DNA of 64,000 nucleotides from RHKX01 sp963839535 (GTDB lineage Bacteria > Actinomycetota > Thermoleophilia > Solirubrobacterales > 70-9): NCBI GenBank assembly GCA_963839535.1, contig CAWIVF010000011.1:124001-188000 (forward strand). Reading direction: 5' to 3'. A program made the position numbers and the translations under genes. Under the pieces are notes generated by a model. That model did not search any database. It was not told where the DNA came from and saw nothing but the letters and a program-made list of their open reading frames with translations. Shown here piece after piece: positions 32,551 through 41,908 of this stretch. The first letter of the stretch is position 1. The number at the start of each line of letters is the position of its first letter.

Positions 32551-33935
32551 TTAGACCTGGGTTGCCGAGGGGGCAGGGCGGGCGAGTGACCCGACCCGGT
32601 GCGCGCGCAGGATCGCGACCTCGCTGGAGGCGGGCTGAAGCCGGAACTCGTCGGCGATCGCCACGCCGGCGACCCAGACGACCCGGCCGCCGACGGTGAC
32701 CACGGGCAGGTGAGAGCGCTCCGAACGAGGCACGCCATGATCGGTGAAGAGGTCCTGCAGGCTCTTGGTCCCGCCGAGGCCGAGCGGCCTGATCCTGTCG
32801 CCGGACCGCCAGCTCCGGACCTCGACCTCCGGACCGAGCGCCGCCGCGTCGAGCGTCGCGAGGTCGGGCCGGCCGGGGAGATCGGACCCCGCACCACCTC
32901 GGCGACGACGTCCCAATCGCCGAAGCGGGCGCTTCCGGGAATCGTCATCCGCACCGGCGCGGGCGGCTCCGCGGCCGCCGCCTCCGGGGCGCTGAAGTGG
33001 ACGGCGCCGCCCTCGCAGATGGCGCTGACGCCACCGCCGAGCTCGACCTCGCCGCCCTCCGGACGTGCGGCCAGCTGCGCGATGCGGGCGGCGCGCGCGC
33101 GGCTCAGCGGAACCGGCGCGCCGGCGGCCCGCCCGGCGAGCTCGCGCAGGGCGAGGCGGCGCAGCGCCGGATGCATCGCGCTCAGCTCCGCGGCGGAGAT
33201 CCGCCCTCCCGCCGAGGCGCCGGCGCGGTCGAGAGCCTCGTCGACGACGATGGCCAGGAGCTCGGCCTCCTCGTGCAGCTCGGCGTGGGTCGCCGCGATG
33301 TTGCGCTCCGCCTCCGTGCCGATCTCGGCGAGGACGGGCAGCACCTCCCCGCGGATCCGGTTGCGGGCGAAGCGCGGCGAGGAGTTGGTCGGGTCGTCCA
33401 CGAACGGCAGGTCCGCCTCCTCGGCGACCGCGCGGGTCTCGGCTCGCGAGATGGCGTGCAGCGGCCGCACGACCCAGCCGTTGCGAGGAGCGAGGCCGAG
33501 CAGCGGCCGCGTCCCCGGCGATGCGGCCAGGCGGTAGATGACCGTCTCGGCGACGTCGGTCCGGGTGTGGCCGGTCGCGATCCAGTCGCCGTCGAGCCGG
33601 GCGCGCAGCCGCTCGGCGGCCTCGTAGCGCGCCTCACGGGCCCGCGCCTGGACATTGCCGGCGGGCAGGGACGGCCGCTCGACGTGGAGGTCGATCCGCA
33701 GCTTCGCGCAGAGCGCGCGGGCGGCGCGCTCGTCCCGATCGGAGTCGGGCCGCAGGCCGTAGTTGAGGTGGATGGCGGCGACGGACGCCGGGCCGCAGAG
33801 GGTGCTCAGCGCCGCCGCGGCGCAGGCCGAGTCGGCGCCGCCGGAGACGAGCACGACGCCGCTCGACCGCGGGTCGAGGAGGCCCCCGGCCTCGACGACG
33901 TCCGCCAGGGCCTCGATCGCCGGCGAGCTCTGCAC
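32551..33935 (-). CDS. tilS: tRNA(Ile)-lysidine synthetase, frameshifted near 32888
   Basis: Converts C34 of tRNA-Ile2 to lysidine so it reads AUA. PP-loop VVLVSGGADSACAAAAL, IATGHTRTDVAETVIYRLA, FVDDPTNSSPRFARNRIR. The C-terminal substrate-binding domain (EVEVRSWRSGDRIRPLGL, LQDLFTDHGVPRSERSHLPV) lies in another frame; adding one base to the G run at 32888-32892 joins them (461 residues). GTG 33935 follows TATCAT by 7 nt (leaderless). Confidence 0.92.
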
Positions 33936-33948
33936 GCGGCCGATGATA
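33936..33948 (-). promoter_or_regulatory. Leaderless-type -10 box of tilS
   Basis: TATCAT (33948-33943), 7 nt, GTG 33935. Confidence 0.55.
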
Positions 33949-33981
33949 GGTACGCGATCACCCGGATTTTCCGCATCGGAG

Positions 33982-35185
33982 CTAACGACGCGACCTCGCC
34001 GTGGCGGCCGCGAAGAGCTCGGTCGGCTCGGGAAATCCCTTCAGCGCGACCTGGCCGATCGGCTCGAGGTTCAGATACTCGTTCGAGCCGATCTCGTCGA
34101 CGACGGAGCGGGTGACCAGGACCTCCCCGGCGAGGGCGCGGGCGGTGATCCGGTGGGCGAGGTTGACGTCGCCGCCGAAGTAGTCGCCGTCGCGGTAGAC
34201 CGCGTGGCCGAAGTGCATGCCGGTCCGCGGCTGCGGCCGCTCGTCGAACAGAGTCAGGAAGCCCACCGCCCACTCGGTCAGCGTCCGAGGCTCGGGCGAG
34301 ACGATCATCACCTCGTCACCGATCGTCTTCACGATCGTCGCCTCGGCGGGCAGGGTCGCCTCGACGGTCTCGACGAAGCGCTCGACCAGGTCGAGCGCCT
34401 CCTCGTCGCCCTCCTCGGCGGTGTAGCGGGCGAAGCCGGTGAGGTCGACGAAGCAGAAGGTCATCGCCACGCGGTCGGGGGTGCGGCGGCCGATGGTGAG
34501 GTCGGCCTCCATGTGGCCGACGACGTCCTGCTCCATGTAGAAGCGCAGGTAGCGCGAGTGGATGTACTCCATCAGCGGCGCGACGGTCGGGATCAGCTCG
34601 CTCGCCATCGCCTCCATCTGCTCCGCCATCTCGGTGGCCGGGACCCCGTCGCGGATCATCGGCTCGTGGACGAACAGGTGGAAGAGCCGGACCTCCGCCT
34701 CGGCGATCTTCCGCAGCGACTGGGCGTAGACCCGCACGAGCTGCAGCAGGGCGACGAGGGGGAAGCCGTTGTGGAGGACCCCGGCCATCTGCTCGAGCGC
34801 CCGCAGGTCGTCCTCGCTGACCCGGTCGGTCATCGCCATCGGCGTGCCGAGGAGGGCCATGATCCGCTCGACCAGGTCCTCCTCGAAGCCCGACCGCCTC
34901 CGCGGCCTGCTTGCGGGTCAGGTTCCGCGGCGACGCCGGCAGGAGGTCCTCGACCGAACCGAAGGCGAGGCGCCCGTCGCGGACGGCCGCGCGGATCTGG
35001 CTCAGGGAGAAGCCGCGCTCGCGCATCCTGGCCACGACCCGGGCCTGCGCCGCGGCGGCGCCGGTCCAGCGGCCGCCCTGGACCGGGAGGATCCGCTGAG
35101 CGGCCCATCGCTTCAGCGTCGACTCCGCGACCCCGGAGCGCCGAGCCGCCTCGCTGATCGAGATCGTCGTTTGGTCGGGGCTCAT
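33982..35185 (-). CDS. MerR-type HTH / class III adenylate cyclase fusion, frameshifted at ~34889
   Basis: N-terminal ~70 residues are a MerR-like winged helix (ISISEAARRSGVAESTLKRW, MRERGFSLSQIRAAVRDG), then a ~170-residue helical regulatory segment and a class III cyclase catalytic domain: metal Asp in FCFVDLTGFARYT and IVKTIGDEVMIV, transition-state Asn/Arg in GGDVNLAHRITARA. It should make cAMP. One extra G at 34889-34891 separates residues ~98 onward; corrected length ~400. Start ATG 35185 has TAGAAC 6 nt before it. The middle region resembles the regulatory domain of Rv1264-type cyclases, by memory only. Confidence 0.85.
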
Positions 35186-35630
35186 CGAAGCGTTCTACCC
35201 GAACCGTCTCCAGGCGACACGACGGGGCCGTTGAACGGCCCCGTCGGCCCTAGCGGGCAGGCGGCCCGCATCCGTGAGGCCGACGACGCCTTTGGCGCCT
35301 TGCACCGCCCCTCCCTCGTCGGCCGACGCCGGGAAGCGGGGCACTCTGGCCTACTTTTAGGTTGTGCGAATTGAAGCTATCCCCGCCAACCGCCCCGAGT
35401 CAAGGCAAATGGCCAAAGTCGCTGCAAAGCCGGCCGACCGCCGGCCCCCTTCCCCCCAAACGAACCGCCGCCGGCGGCGCCGGCCCGATCGTGGCGAGAG
35501 GGCCCGCAGTGGCGGGGGTGCCGCCGACACTCAGCGAGGTGGGGGTGCGATTCCCTCGGTAGGCCACCAACAGTCGTGCCCACCCCGCGGAGGCGGCGCC
35601 CCCGCCGCTGCGGGCCCGCCGGCTCCGCGC
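35186..35630. other. 445-bp non-coding gap with strong inverted repeats
   Basis: No credible gene, although both strands are open in short frames. A TACTTT box 6 nt before GTG 35364 mimics a leaderless start, but the resulting frame is Arg-rich and runs antisense into the next gene. GGCCTAC (35348-35354) pairs with GTAGGCC (35559-35565), which is followed by A-CCA, and a T-arm-like GGGGG-7nt-CCCTC lies just before it; no complete tRNA or tmRNA could be built. Dense GC palindromes at 35440-35510 suggest a structured RNA. Confidence 0.4.
35221..35245. terminator. Perfect 10-bp hairpin
   Basis: GACGGGGCCG-TTGAA-CGGCCCCGTC, 36 nt upstream of the cyclase start. No T-run on either strand, so it is either a weak terminator of RNA from the gap or a leader structure. 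Confidence 0.4.
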
Positions 35631-36587
35631 CTAGATAAACGCCGACCCGCGCTTGACCAGGTTCTCGTAGAGCTTCTGCTGGATCGTCTCCCGCACCTGC
35701 TCCGAGAGCTCGAACACGAGGCGCCGGTCCTCGGCCGCCTCCGGTCCCAGGTCGGAGACGTCGATCGGATCGCAGAACTCGATCCGCCACTTCGAGGGCA
35801 GGGGCACGAGGCCGAGCGGCCCGAGCCAGGGGAAGGTCGGGGTGATCGGCAGGAAGGGCGCGCCGAGCAGCTTCGCGAGCGGCTGGCTGTCGGCGATCTT
35901 CGGGTAGATCTCCTCGGAGCCGACGACGGCGACGGGGATGATCGGCGAGCCGGTCCGCAGCGCGATCTCGACGAACCCGCCGCGGCCGAAGCGCTGCAGC
36001 CGGTACCGCTCGGCGAAGGGCTTCCCGGTGCCCTTGACCCCCTCGGGGAACACCATCATCAGCCCGTCGCCCTCGAGGATCCCGGTCGCGTTGTAGGGGC
36101 TGGCGGGGACGCCGCCGACCTTGCGCATGAAGCTGGAGAGGAACGGCAGCTCGAAGGCCCAGTCCAGGACCATGAAGCGGGGCCAGCGGGGCAGCGGATG
36201 CCGCTTCATGATCGCGCCGGTGATCATCGAGGCGTCGAAGGGGAACAGCGAGCCGGCGTGGTTGGAGACGAGCATCCCGCGGCCGTGGGCGGGGACGTTC
36301 TCGACGCCGGTGGCCTCCACCCGCCACCAGCGGTCGTAGAGGAACTCGAAGAACGGATAGGCGGCCTCGGCGAACTCCTCGTCGAAGCCCCAGGCGTCCT
36401 CGTGGTACTCGCCGCGCATCCGCCTCGCCATCCGCTCGATCGCGTCGCGCAGCGACTTCGGCAGCTCGGCCGAGGCGGCCTCGGCCGCCGCCAGCGGGTC
36501 CATGCCGTTGTCGACGGCGGCGCGCATCCCGCGCAGGAATCGCGCCCCGGCCTCGGGGAAGGCGGAGATCGGCGGCGGTCCGCTCAC
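35631..36587 (-). CDS. PlsC-like 1-acylglycerol-3-phosphate acyltransferase
   Basis: 318 residues. HX4D motif in VSNHAGSLFPFDASM, then FMVLDWAFELPFLSSFM, acceptor motif VFPEGVKGTGKPF and PIIPVAVVGSEEIYPKI. Acylates a lysophospholipid using acyl-CoA or acyl-ACP at the inner membrane face. Start GTG 36587 overlaps the epimerase stop (GTGA), so both are cotranslated. Related in type to the acyltransferase at 4059, but a different subfamily. Confidence 0.85.
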   Translation of the reverse strand: MSGPPPISAFPEAGARFLRGMRAAVDNGMDPLAAAEAASAELPKSLRDAIERMARRMRGEYHEDAWGFDEEFAEAAYPFFEFLYDRWWRVEATGVENVPAHGRGMLVSNHAGSLFPFDASMITGAIMKRHPLPRWPRFMVLDWAFELPFLSSFMRKVGGVPASPYNATGILEGDGLMMVFPEGVKGTGKPFAERYRLQRFGRGGFVEIALRTGSPIIPVAVVGSEEIYPKIADSQPLAKLLGAPFLPITPTFPWLGPLGLVPLPSKWRIEFCDPIDVSDLGPEAAEDRRLVFELSEQVRETIQQKLYENLVKRGSAFI

Positions 36588-37606
36588 CGGCCGGCCCCGA
36601 CGAGGCGCTCGAGGACGGATGCGATGCCGGGCGAGGGCGCCACCCTCAGCCCGGTGCTCGTGCGGGCGAAGTCGCGGATCGCGCCGGCCGCGTCGAAGCG
36701 GGGCTCGTAGCCGAGCTGCTCCCGCATCCGGGAGTTCGTCACGCCGCGTCCGTAGCGGAGCAGGCGGACCGCGTCCCCGTAGAGGGTCCCGGCGCCGAGG
36801 CGGCTGCCGAGGCGCGCCATCGCCGGCGCGAAGAGCGGATGGGGAACCGGGACCTGGGTCCGCCCCGCCAGCCGCAGAGCGCGCGAGAGGGAGATCGAGC
36901 CGCTCGGCGCGACGTTGACGGCGCCGCGGATGGGGTCGATGGTCGCCTGCAGCAGCGCCCCGGTCGCGTCGTCGGCGTGGATGAGCTGCAGCCGCGGGTC
37001 GAAGCCGAGCTGCGTCGGGACGGCGGGCAGCGACAGGTAGCGGGCGAGCGGCGTGCGCAGCCCCGGCCCGATCTCCGGCTGGTAGCGGAGCATGCAGCAG
37101 GTGATGTGCGGGTGGCGGCGGCCGAAGTTCTCGAAGTAGCCCTCGAGCTCGCCGATGTCGCGCTGGAAGCGGGTGCGCAGGGGAAAGATGCGGGCCATCT
37201 CCTCGCTGAAGAACGAGGGCCCGGCCGGCTCGCACCCGTAGATCGCGGCGGAGCCGCGGATCACGACCCGCTCGATCGTGGGGCTGCGCTCGCAGGCGGC
37301 CAGCAGCTGGAGGGAGCCGATCACGTTGATGTCGTGCAGGGCCCGCGCCGGCTTGCCCGGCTCCGGGTAGAGCAGGACGCCGGCGTGAACGAGCGTGTCG
37401 GCACGGGTCGCCGGGATCAGGCGGGCCAGCACGGGGCTGCGGATGTCGGCCTCGATGAACTCCGTCCGCTGGAGATCGGCGCGCGGCGGGGTCACATCGA
37501 TGCCGATCACCTCCTCGACGGCCGGGTGTCGCTCCAGCCGCAGGGCCAGTTCCGTGCCCCAATGGCTGCCGATCCCCGCGATGAGGATCCGCCGCCCGCC
37601 GCTCAT
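36584..37606 (-). CDS. NAD-dependent epimerase/dehydratase (extended SDR)
   Basis: 340 residues. Rossmann start RRILIAGIGSHWGTELALRL, a variant of the usual GxxGxxG; GIDVTPP, ADTLVHAGVL, the catalytic Ser region IRGSAAIYG, then RYQPEIGPGL. The Tyr-x3-Lys active site is not clear (AIYGCEP lacks the Lys), so it may be an atypical or non-catalytic member. In actinobacteria SDRs next to PlsC-like acyltransferases are common. ATG 37606 starts 1 nt after the upstream gene stops, so three genes form an operon. Confidence 0.75.
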   Translation of the reverse strand: MSGGRRILIAGIGSHWGTELALRLERHPAVEEVIGIDVTPPRADLQRTEFIEADIRSPVLARLIPATRADTLVHAGVLLYPEPGKPARALHDINVIGSLQLLAACERSPTIERVVIRGSAAIYGCEPAGPSFFSEEMARIFPLRTRFQRDIGELEGYFENFGRRHPHITCCMLRYQPEIGPGLRTPLARYLSLPAVPTQLGFDPRLQLIHADDATGALLQATIDPIRGAVNVAPSGSISLSRALRLAGRTQVPVPHPLFAPAMARLGSRLGAGTLYGDAVRLLRYGRGVTNSRMREQLGYEPRFDAAGAIRDFARTSTGLRVAPSPGIASVLERLVGAGR

Positions 37607-37607
37607 G

Positions 37608-38021
37608 TCAAACCCCCAGATCCCCTTGTTCAAGGGGTTTCGCAGGGCTACTCTCAGTCTCTACTTGAGCCTTAGTCTGGTCGTGATGGCGGGCTTCGAG
37701 CACCGCGAGGCGCCGCTCGAGGGCGGCAAGCCGGTCGCGCAGCTCCGCGAGGCCCTCCCCGTCGGCGGTTCGCAGCTCGCCGATCGCCTCCGCGAGCCTC
37801 GCCGTGGCCGATTCGCCGCGGCGGGTCACCTCCTCGCGGGCGACCTGCCCGCGGCGGACGACGTCGTCGAGCAAGCCCTGGGCGCGCTGGCGCGTCCCGG
37901 TGGCCGAGTCGGCGGTGACGGCCAGGGTGCGCTCGACCGCGGTCCGCAGCGCGTCGCCGACCCGCTCGGGCGCCGGGGCGTCGTCGTCGGGCGGAACTCC
38001 ATCTGACGCGGGCTCGCTCAT
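37608..38021 (-). CDS. Small coiled-coil protein (phasin-like)
   Basis: 137 residues, acidic, mostly helical: heptads in GDALRTAVERTLAVTADSAT and LAELRDRLAALERRLAVLEA. No catalytic motif. Phasin-type or envelope-associated coiled-coil proteins look like this, but I cannot assign a family. Leaderless start: TAAGCT (38033-38028), 6 nt, ATG 38021. First gene of the operon with the epimerase and acyltransferase. Confidence 0.65.
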   Translation of the reverse strand: MSEPASDGVPPDDDAPAPERVGDALRTAVERTLAVTADSATGTRQRAQGLLDDVVRRGQVAREEVTRRGESATARLAEAIGELRTADGEGLAELRDRLAALERRLAVLEARHHDQTKAQVETESSPAKPLEQGDLGV

Positions 38022-38033
38022 CCACCAAGCTTA
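38022..38033 (-). promoter_or_regulatory. Leaderless-type -10 box of the coiled-coil/epimerase operon
   Basis: TAAGCT at 38033-38028, then 6 nt and ATG 38021. On the opposite strand TATCGT (38057-38062) sits 9 nt before TTG 38072. Confidence 0.5.
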
Positions 38034-38071
38034 GTCAGCGGGGGCGGGCCCGCGGGTATCGTGGCCGCGCT

Positions 38072-38755
38072 TTGCCCGTCCACCTGAGACCGAGCGCCCC
38101 GACCGCGCCGGACGCCCTGCTCTGCGGAGACCCGGCTCGGGCCCTGACGATCGCCCAGAACGTGCTGGTCAAGCCGAGGATGAGCAACCACCACCGCGGG
38201 CTCTGGGGATACCACGGGTATACAGAGCAGGGCCGGGAGCTGACCGTGCAGGCGACCGGAATCGGCGGCCCCAGCGCGGTCGTGGTGCTGGAGGAGCTGG
38301 CCGAGCTCGGCCTGCGGCGGGCGATCCGGATCGGGACCTGCACGGCGCCGGGTGCCCTGCCGGCCCTCGGCTCGGGCATCGTCGTGGCCGGCGCGATCGC
38401 CGAGGACGGCACGAGCGCGGCCCTGGGTCACGCTTCGGGGGCCGTCGTCGAGCCGGACGTCGCGCTGACGGCGGCTTTGGCCGGGGCCGCGGGCACCGAA
38501 CCGGTCCTCGTCCGCAGCCGCGACCTCCACGAGGGCGCTCCCGCGCCCCCCGGCACCAGGGAGGCGCCGGTCGGAGATCTGCAGACCGCCGCGTTGCTCG
38601 CCCTCTGTCATCGGCGAGGGATCGCGGCGGCCGCGGCCCTCGTCGTCGGGGTGGCCGCGGGGCGGCGGCTCGAGGATGAGCCGATGGAGGCCGCCCTCCT
38701 CCGACTCGCCTCCGCCGCGACGGAGGCCTTGGACCGAAACCTCTACCTCAACTAG
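38072..38755 (+). CDS. Nucleoside phosphorylase (PNP/UDP family)
   Basis: 227 residues from TTG 38072: LLCGDPARALTIAQNVL (phosphate site), GIGGPSAVVVLEELAELGLR and AIRIGTCTAP, typical of purine/uridine phosphorylases that split nucleosides with phosphate. The late active-site segment is shortened (VGDLQTAALLALCHRRGI), so substrate preference is unclear. Ends in an 8-bp overlap with the convergent coiled-coil gene. Confidence 0.75.
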   Translation: MPVHLRPSAPTAPDALLCGDPARALTIAQNVLVKPRMSNHHRGLWGYHGYTEQGRELTVQATGIGGPSAVVVLEELAELGLRRAIRIGTCTAPGALPALGSGIVVAGAIAEDGTSAALGHASGAVVEPDVALTAALAGAAGTEPVLVRSRDLHEGAPAPPGTREAPVGDLQTAALLALCHRRGIAAAAALVVGVAAGRRLEDEPMEAALLRLASAATEALDRNLYLN

Positions 38756-39056
38756 AGGGTGAGGTAGCCTCTCGGCGGGCCTTGGCGAGCTCCCGGCGCA
38801 TCTCGTCGAGGGTGTCCTCGAGCGCCTCGACCCGATCGGAGAGAGCTCGGACCCGCCGGCTCAGCCTTTCGGTGTCGCTCGCGCTGGAGATGTCGACCAC
38901 GCCGAGCGCCGCGCGCTGGGCCTGCGCCGCCCGCTCCCCCGCGCCGAGGGCCTTGCCGAGCGCCTGACTGAAGAGCGGGTTCTCGAGCACCGCCTGTGCG
39001 AGGTCGCCGATGGCGCCTTCGCCCTTCGCCCTGAATCCGCCTCCGTCTGCGCTCAC
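38748..39056 (-). CDS. Small coiled-coil protein of unknown function
   Basis: 102 residues. The first half is a helix rich in Ala/Leu (AIGDLAQAVLENPLFSQALG), the second a clear coiled coil (LSRRVRALSDRVEALEDTLD). Such short PHA-granule or polymer-associated helpers exist, but no family is certain. GTG 39056 has AAGGAG 5 nt upstream, a clear ribosome site. Convergent overlap with the nucleoside phosphorylase. Confidence 0.65.
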   Translation of the reverse strand: MSADGGGFRAKGEGAIGDLAQAVLENPLFSQALGKALGAGERAAQAQRAALGVVDISSASDTERLSRRVRALSDRVEALEDTLDEMRRELAKARREATSPSS

Positions 39057-39336
39057 GTCATCTCCTTCGATGGCTTGTCCATGCAGTTCACCGTATCCGA
39101 TCGACTGCATGGGAATGCCCAGGCAAGGGGCTTTCAAGCGATTCGGCGTGCCTGCCGATGGGACCTGCGATGACGCTCCTCGGAGATCGAAACGACGCTG
39201 CCCGCGGGCGGGCTCCTGCGCCTGACGGTTGTCCGTTGCATTCCGCCAGGCATCTGGATAGGTTTCGCCTGCTCCTAGGAGAGGTCCCGGTGCCCTACTG
39301 TGGCACTGCGCCTGCATCCGTGGGAGCAAACGTCGA
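39057..39336. other. Divergent intergenic region with inverted repeat
   Basis: 280 bp, AT-richer. Contains a perfect 9-bp inverted repeat CCATGCAGT (39079-39087) / ACTGCATGG (39104-39112) in the leader of the minus-strand gene. No gene seen. No clear promoter boxes for the downstream hydrolase; GGGAG ~10 nt before ATG 39337 is its ribosome site. Confidence 0.35.
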
Positions 39337-41880
39337 ATGAAGAACCGCCTTCTAATCACCCTCGCACTCGGAGTGCTCGGCGCCGTGCTGGCGGCGGGCG
39401 CTGTCGGTGCCCAGTCCGTGACCGGCGACAGCGTCTCCGTCGACCTTCCCGCCGGCACCACGACCACCACCCCCGAGGCGCTCCCCCTCTGTATCAACAC
39501 GATCGACGACGACGGCGACGGCCTTGCCGACTTCCCCAATGACCCGGGCTGCGCCGACGCGACCGACGGCGACGAGACCGACGCGGAGACCGTCCCGGCC
39601 GACACCGGCACCGAGGTCGTCGAACCGCCCGCCGACGACCCGACCGACACCGCGGAGGCGCCGACCGAGGCCGTCTTCGACGAGGACGACGGCGACAGCG
39701 GCGACGACGTCCATGACTTCAGCGAGGACCCCAAGTCCCCCGAGCACTCCTTCGGTGACGACGACGAGGCGGACGCCGAGCACTCCTTCGGCGGCGACGA
39801 GGCCGACGAGGAGAAGGAGGACCCCGACGCCATCGAGGTCCCCGAGATCCGCACGCCCGACGGCGCCCCCACCGACGCCAACCCGACCGTCACCATCGCC
39901 GACGTCGGCGCGGCCCCGGTCGGCGTACCGAACTTCATCATCGACAAGTTCTCGATCCCGCCGTTCCTGCTCCCCATCTACCAGGCCTGCGGAACGCAGT
40001 ACGGGATCCCCTGGAACGTGCTCGCCTCGATCAACCGCATCGAGACCGCCTTCGGAACCAACCTCAACGTCTCGACCGCCGGCGCGCTCGGCTGGATGCA
40101 GTTCATGCCGGCGACCTGGGAGATGTACGGGGTCGACGCCAACGGCGACGGCCGCAAGGATCCGTACAACCCGGTCGACGCGATCTGCGCCGCGGCCCGC
40201 TACCTCAAGGCCGCCGGCGCCGAGGAGGATCTCTACCGCGCGATCTTCGCCTACAACCACGCTGACTGGTACGTCGACGAGGTTCTGCTCTACGCCAAGC
40301 AGTACGGCAGCCTGCCGAGCGGCCTGATCGACTCGCTCACCGGTCTCACCGAAGGTGCTCACTTCCCGGTTGCCGCCAAGGCGCGGTACGCCGACGACAT
40401 CTCCGAGCGCGAGGCGGCGCAAGCGGGCCAGCACCGGCGGCGGCAGCGGCAACGTCGCCGACGTGGTCAGCGACTCCCCCACGCGGCGCGGCGTCGACAT
40501 CTTCGCGGACGAGGACGCTCCCGTCGTCGCCGTCAACGACGGAGTGATCGAGCGGGTCGGCGAGAACAAGAGGCTCGGCAACTTCGTCGTCCTGCGCGAC
40601 GCCTACGGCAACGAGTACACCTACGCGGGCCTCGGCTCCGTGAGCGAAGTGATCCCGGTCCCCGAGGATCGTGAGCTGAGCAAGAAGGACTTCGACCTGA
40701 TCACGCCCGGCGAGGGCGACGAGGAGCCGAAGATCCAGGCCAGCGGAACGAGCAGGCGCGCCGCCACCGACATGGAGTTCGAGTCGGACGATCCGGCCGA
40801 GGCGAAGGGCTCCGACCAGTCCGCCGCCACTACGTCGGACGCCGGGCCGGTCAACACCGAGGACGATCGCGAGCGCCTCTTCGCCCTCCCGCGCCGCCCC
40901 GCCAACATCGACCGCGCCAGCCTCACCGGTCAGCTCGACTCGATGATGGGCAGGAACCTGCCCGGGTACGAAACCTTCAAGTCCTACTTCTCCGGCGTCC
41001 TGCGCTTCGACGACAGCAAGATGGACACCGCACCCCTCCGCAAGGGCGCCCGCGTCGTCGGCGGCACGATCCTCGGACGGGTCGGCCCCTCGCAGCCGGA
41101 GCTCGCCTCCCACGTCAACTTCGCAATCACCCCGGCGGGTCGCGGCGCCCACACGATCGATCCGAAGCCGATCCTCGACGGCTGGAAGCTGCTCGAGGCC
41201 ACGGCCATCTACCGCGCTGCCGGCAAGGACCCGTTCGGCGAGGACGCGAGCGTCGGAGACGTTCTGCTCGCCTCGAAGAGCCAGCTGCAGAAGCAGGTCC
41301 TGAACGATCCGAACCTGGAGATCTACGCCTGCGGCCGTGAGGACATCGCAAGCGGCCTGACCGATCGCCGGATCCTCGCCTCGCTCGCCTACCTCTCCCA
41401 GCGCGGCTTCCGGGTCACGGTGACATCGCTCGCCTGCGGTCGAAGCTCCCTCTACACCGCCTCGGGCAACCTGAGCGCACACCCGACCGGCGACGCGGTC
41501 GACATCGCGGCTGATCAACGGGCTCCCGATCCTCGGCAACCAGGGTCGCGGCTCCATCACCGAGGCCGTGATCAACGAGCTGCTCAAGCTCCAGGGCCCG
41601 ATGGCGCCCGCGCAGATCATCTCCCTGATGGAGATGGGCGGACCGACCTTCGCGATGGGCGACCACGCCGACCACATCCACCTCGGCTTCACACCTGACA
41701 CCACCAGCAACGGCGATCCTCTCAACGAGGGCGGCGGCCCAGCTCTCCTCCGTGCAATGGGACAAGCTCATCGATCGAATCGGAGAGCTCGATCAGCCGA
41801 CCGTCCCGACCAAGGTCTCCGACGCCGCGCTGCCCACGAAGAAGAGCGACCGGGCAAGCTCCGCGCACATCGGCGAGTAG
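39337..41880 (+). CDS. Exported multi-domain cell-wall hydrolase (transglycosylase + M23-like + LAS metallopeptidase-like), three frameshifts
   Basis: ~847 residues after correction. Signal peptide (LLITLALGVLGAVLAAGAVGA), a very acidic ~150-residue linker with DDDGDGLADFPND, then a lytic transglycosylase (IETAFGTNLN, GALGWMQFMPATWEMYG, AICAAARYLKAAG). Next an M23/lysostaphin-type fold (GVDIFADEDAPVVAVNDGVI, ELASHVNFAITPAG) and a C-terminal zinc-peptidase-like end, SAHPTGDAVDIA and GDHADHIHLGF, whose His/Asp pattern fits D,D-carboxypeptidase/MepA-type enzymes. Frames break near 40425, 41515 and 41745; total length is divisible by three, fitting three equal indels. Acts on peptidoglycan. Confidence 0.78.
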
Positions 41881-41908
41881 GCGCGACAGCGCCCCGCACT
41901 CCGATTCC

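Noticed and set aside
31935..33935. One open frame joining tilS to hpt as a 666-residue fusion
   Set aside because: The middle (~32470-32890) is nonsense; a missing base near 32888 in tilS explains it, and the two genes have their own normal ends.
35348..35569. tRNA or tmRNA gene ending in CCA
   Set aside because: Acceptor-like pairing and a T-arm-like hairpin exist, but the T-loop has G instead of the second U, one base is left unpaired and no D-arm, anticodon arm or tag frame can be built.
35340..35580. Cobalamin riboswitch on the minus strand upstream of the cyclase
   Set aside because: GAGGGAATC, CCCCGCCACTG and GGGGAAGG resemble conserved pieces, but the hairpin after GGGAA and a proper B12 box are missing; chance matches are likely in GC-rich DNA.
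35631..37562. Long frame joining the epimerase region to the PlsC-like acyltransferase
   Set aside because: Its first half is Arg/Pro-rich noise overlapping the true epimerase frame; the GTGA overlap at 36584-36587 defines the real start.
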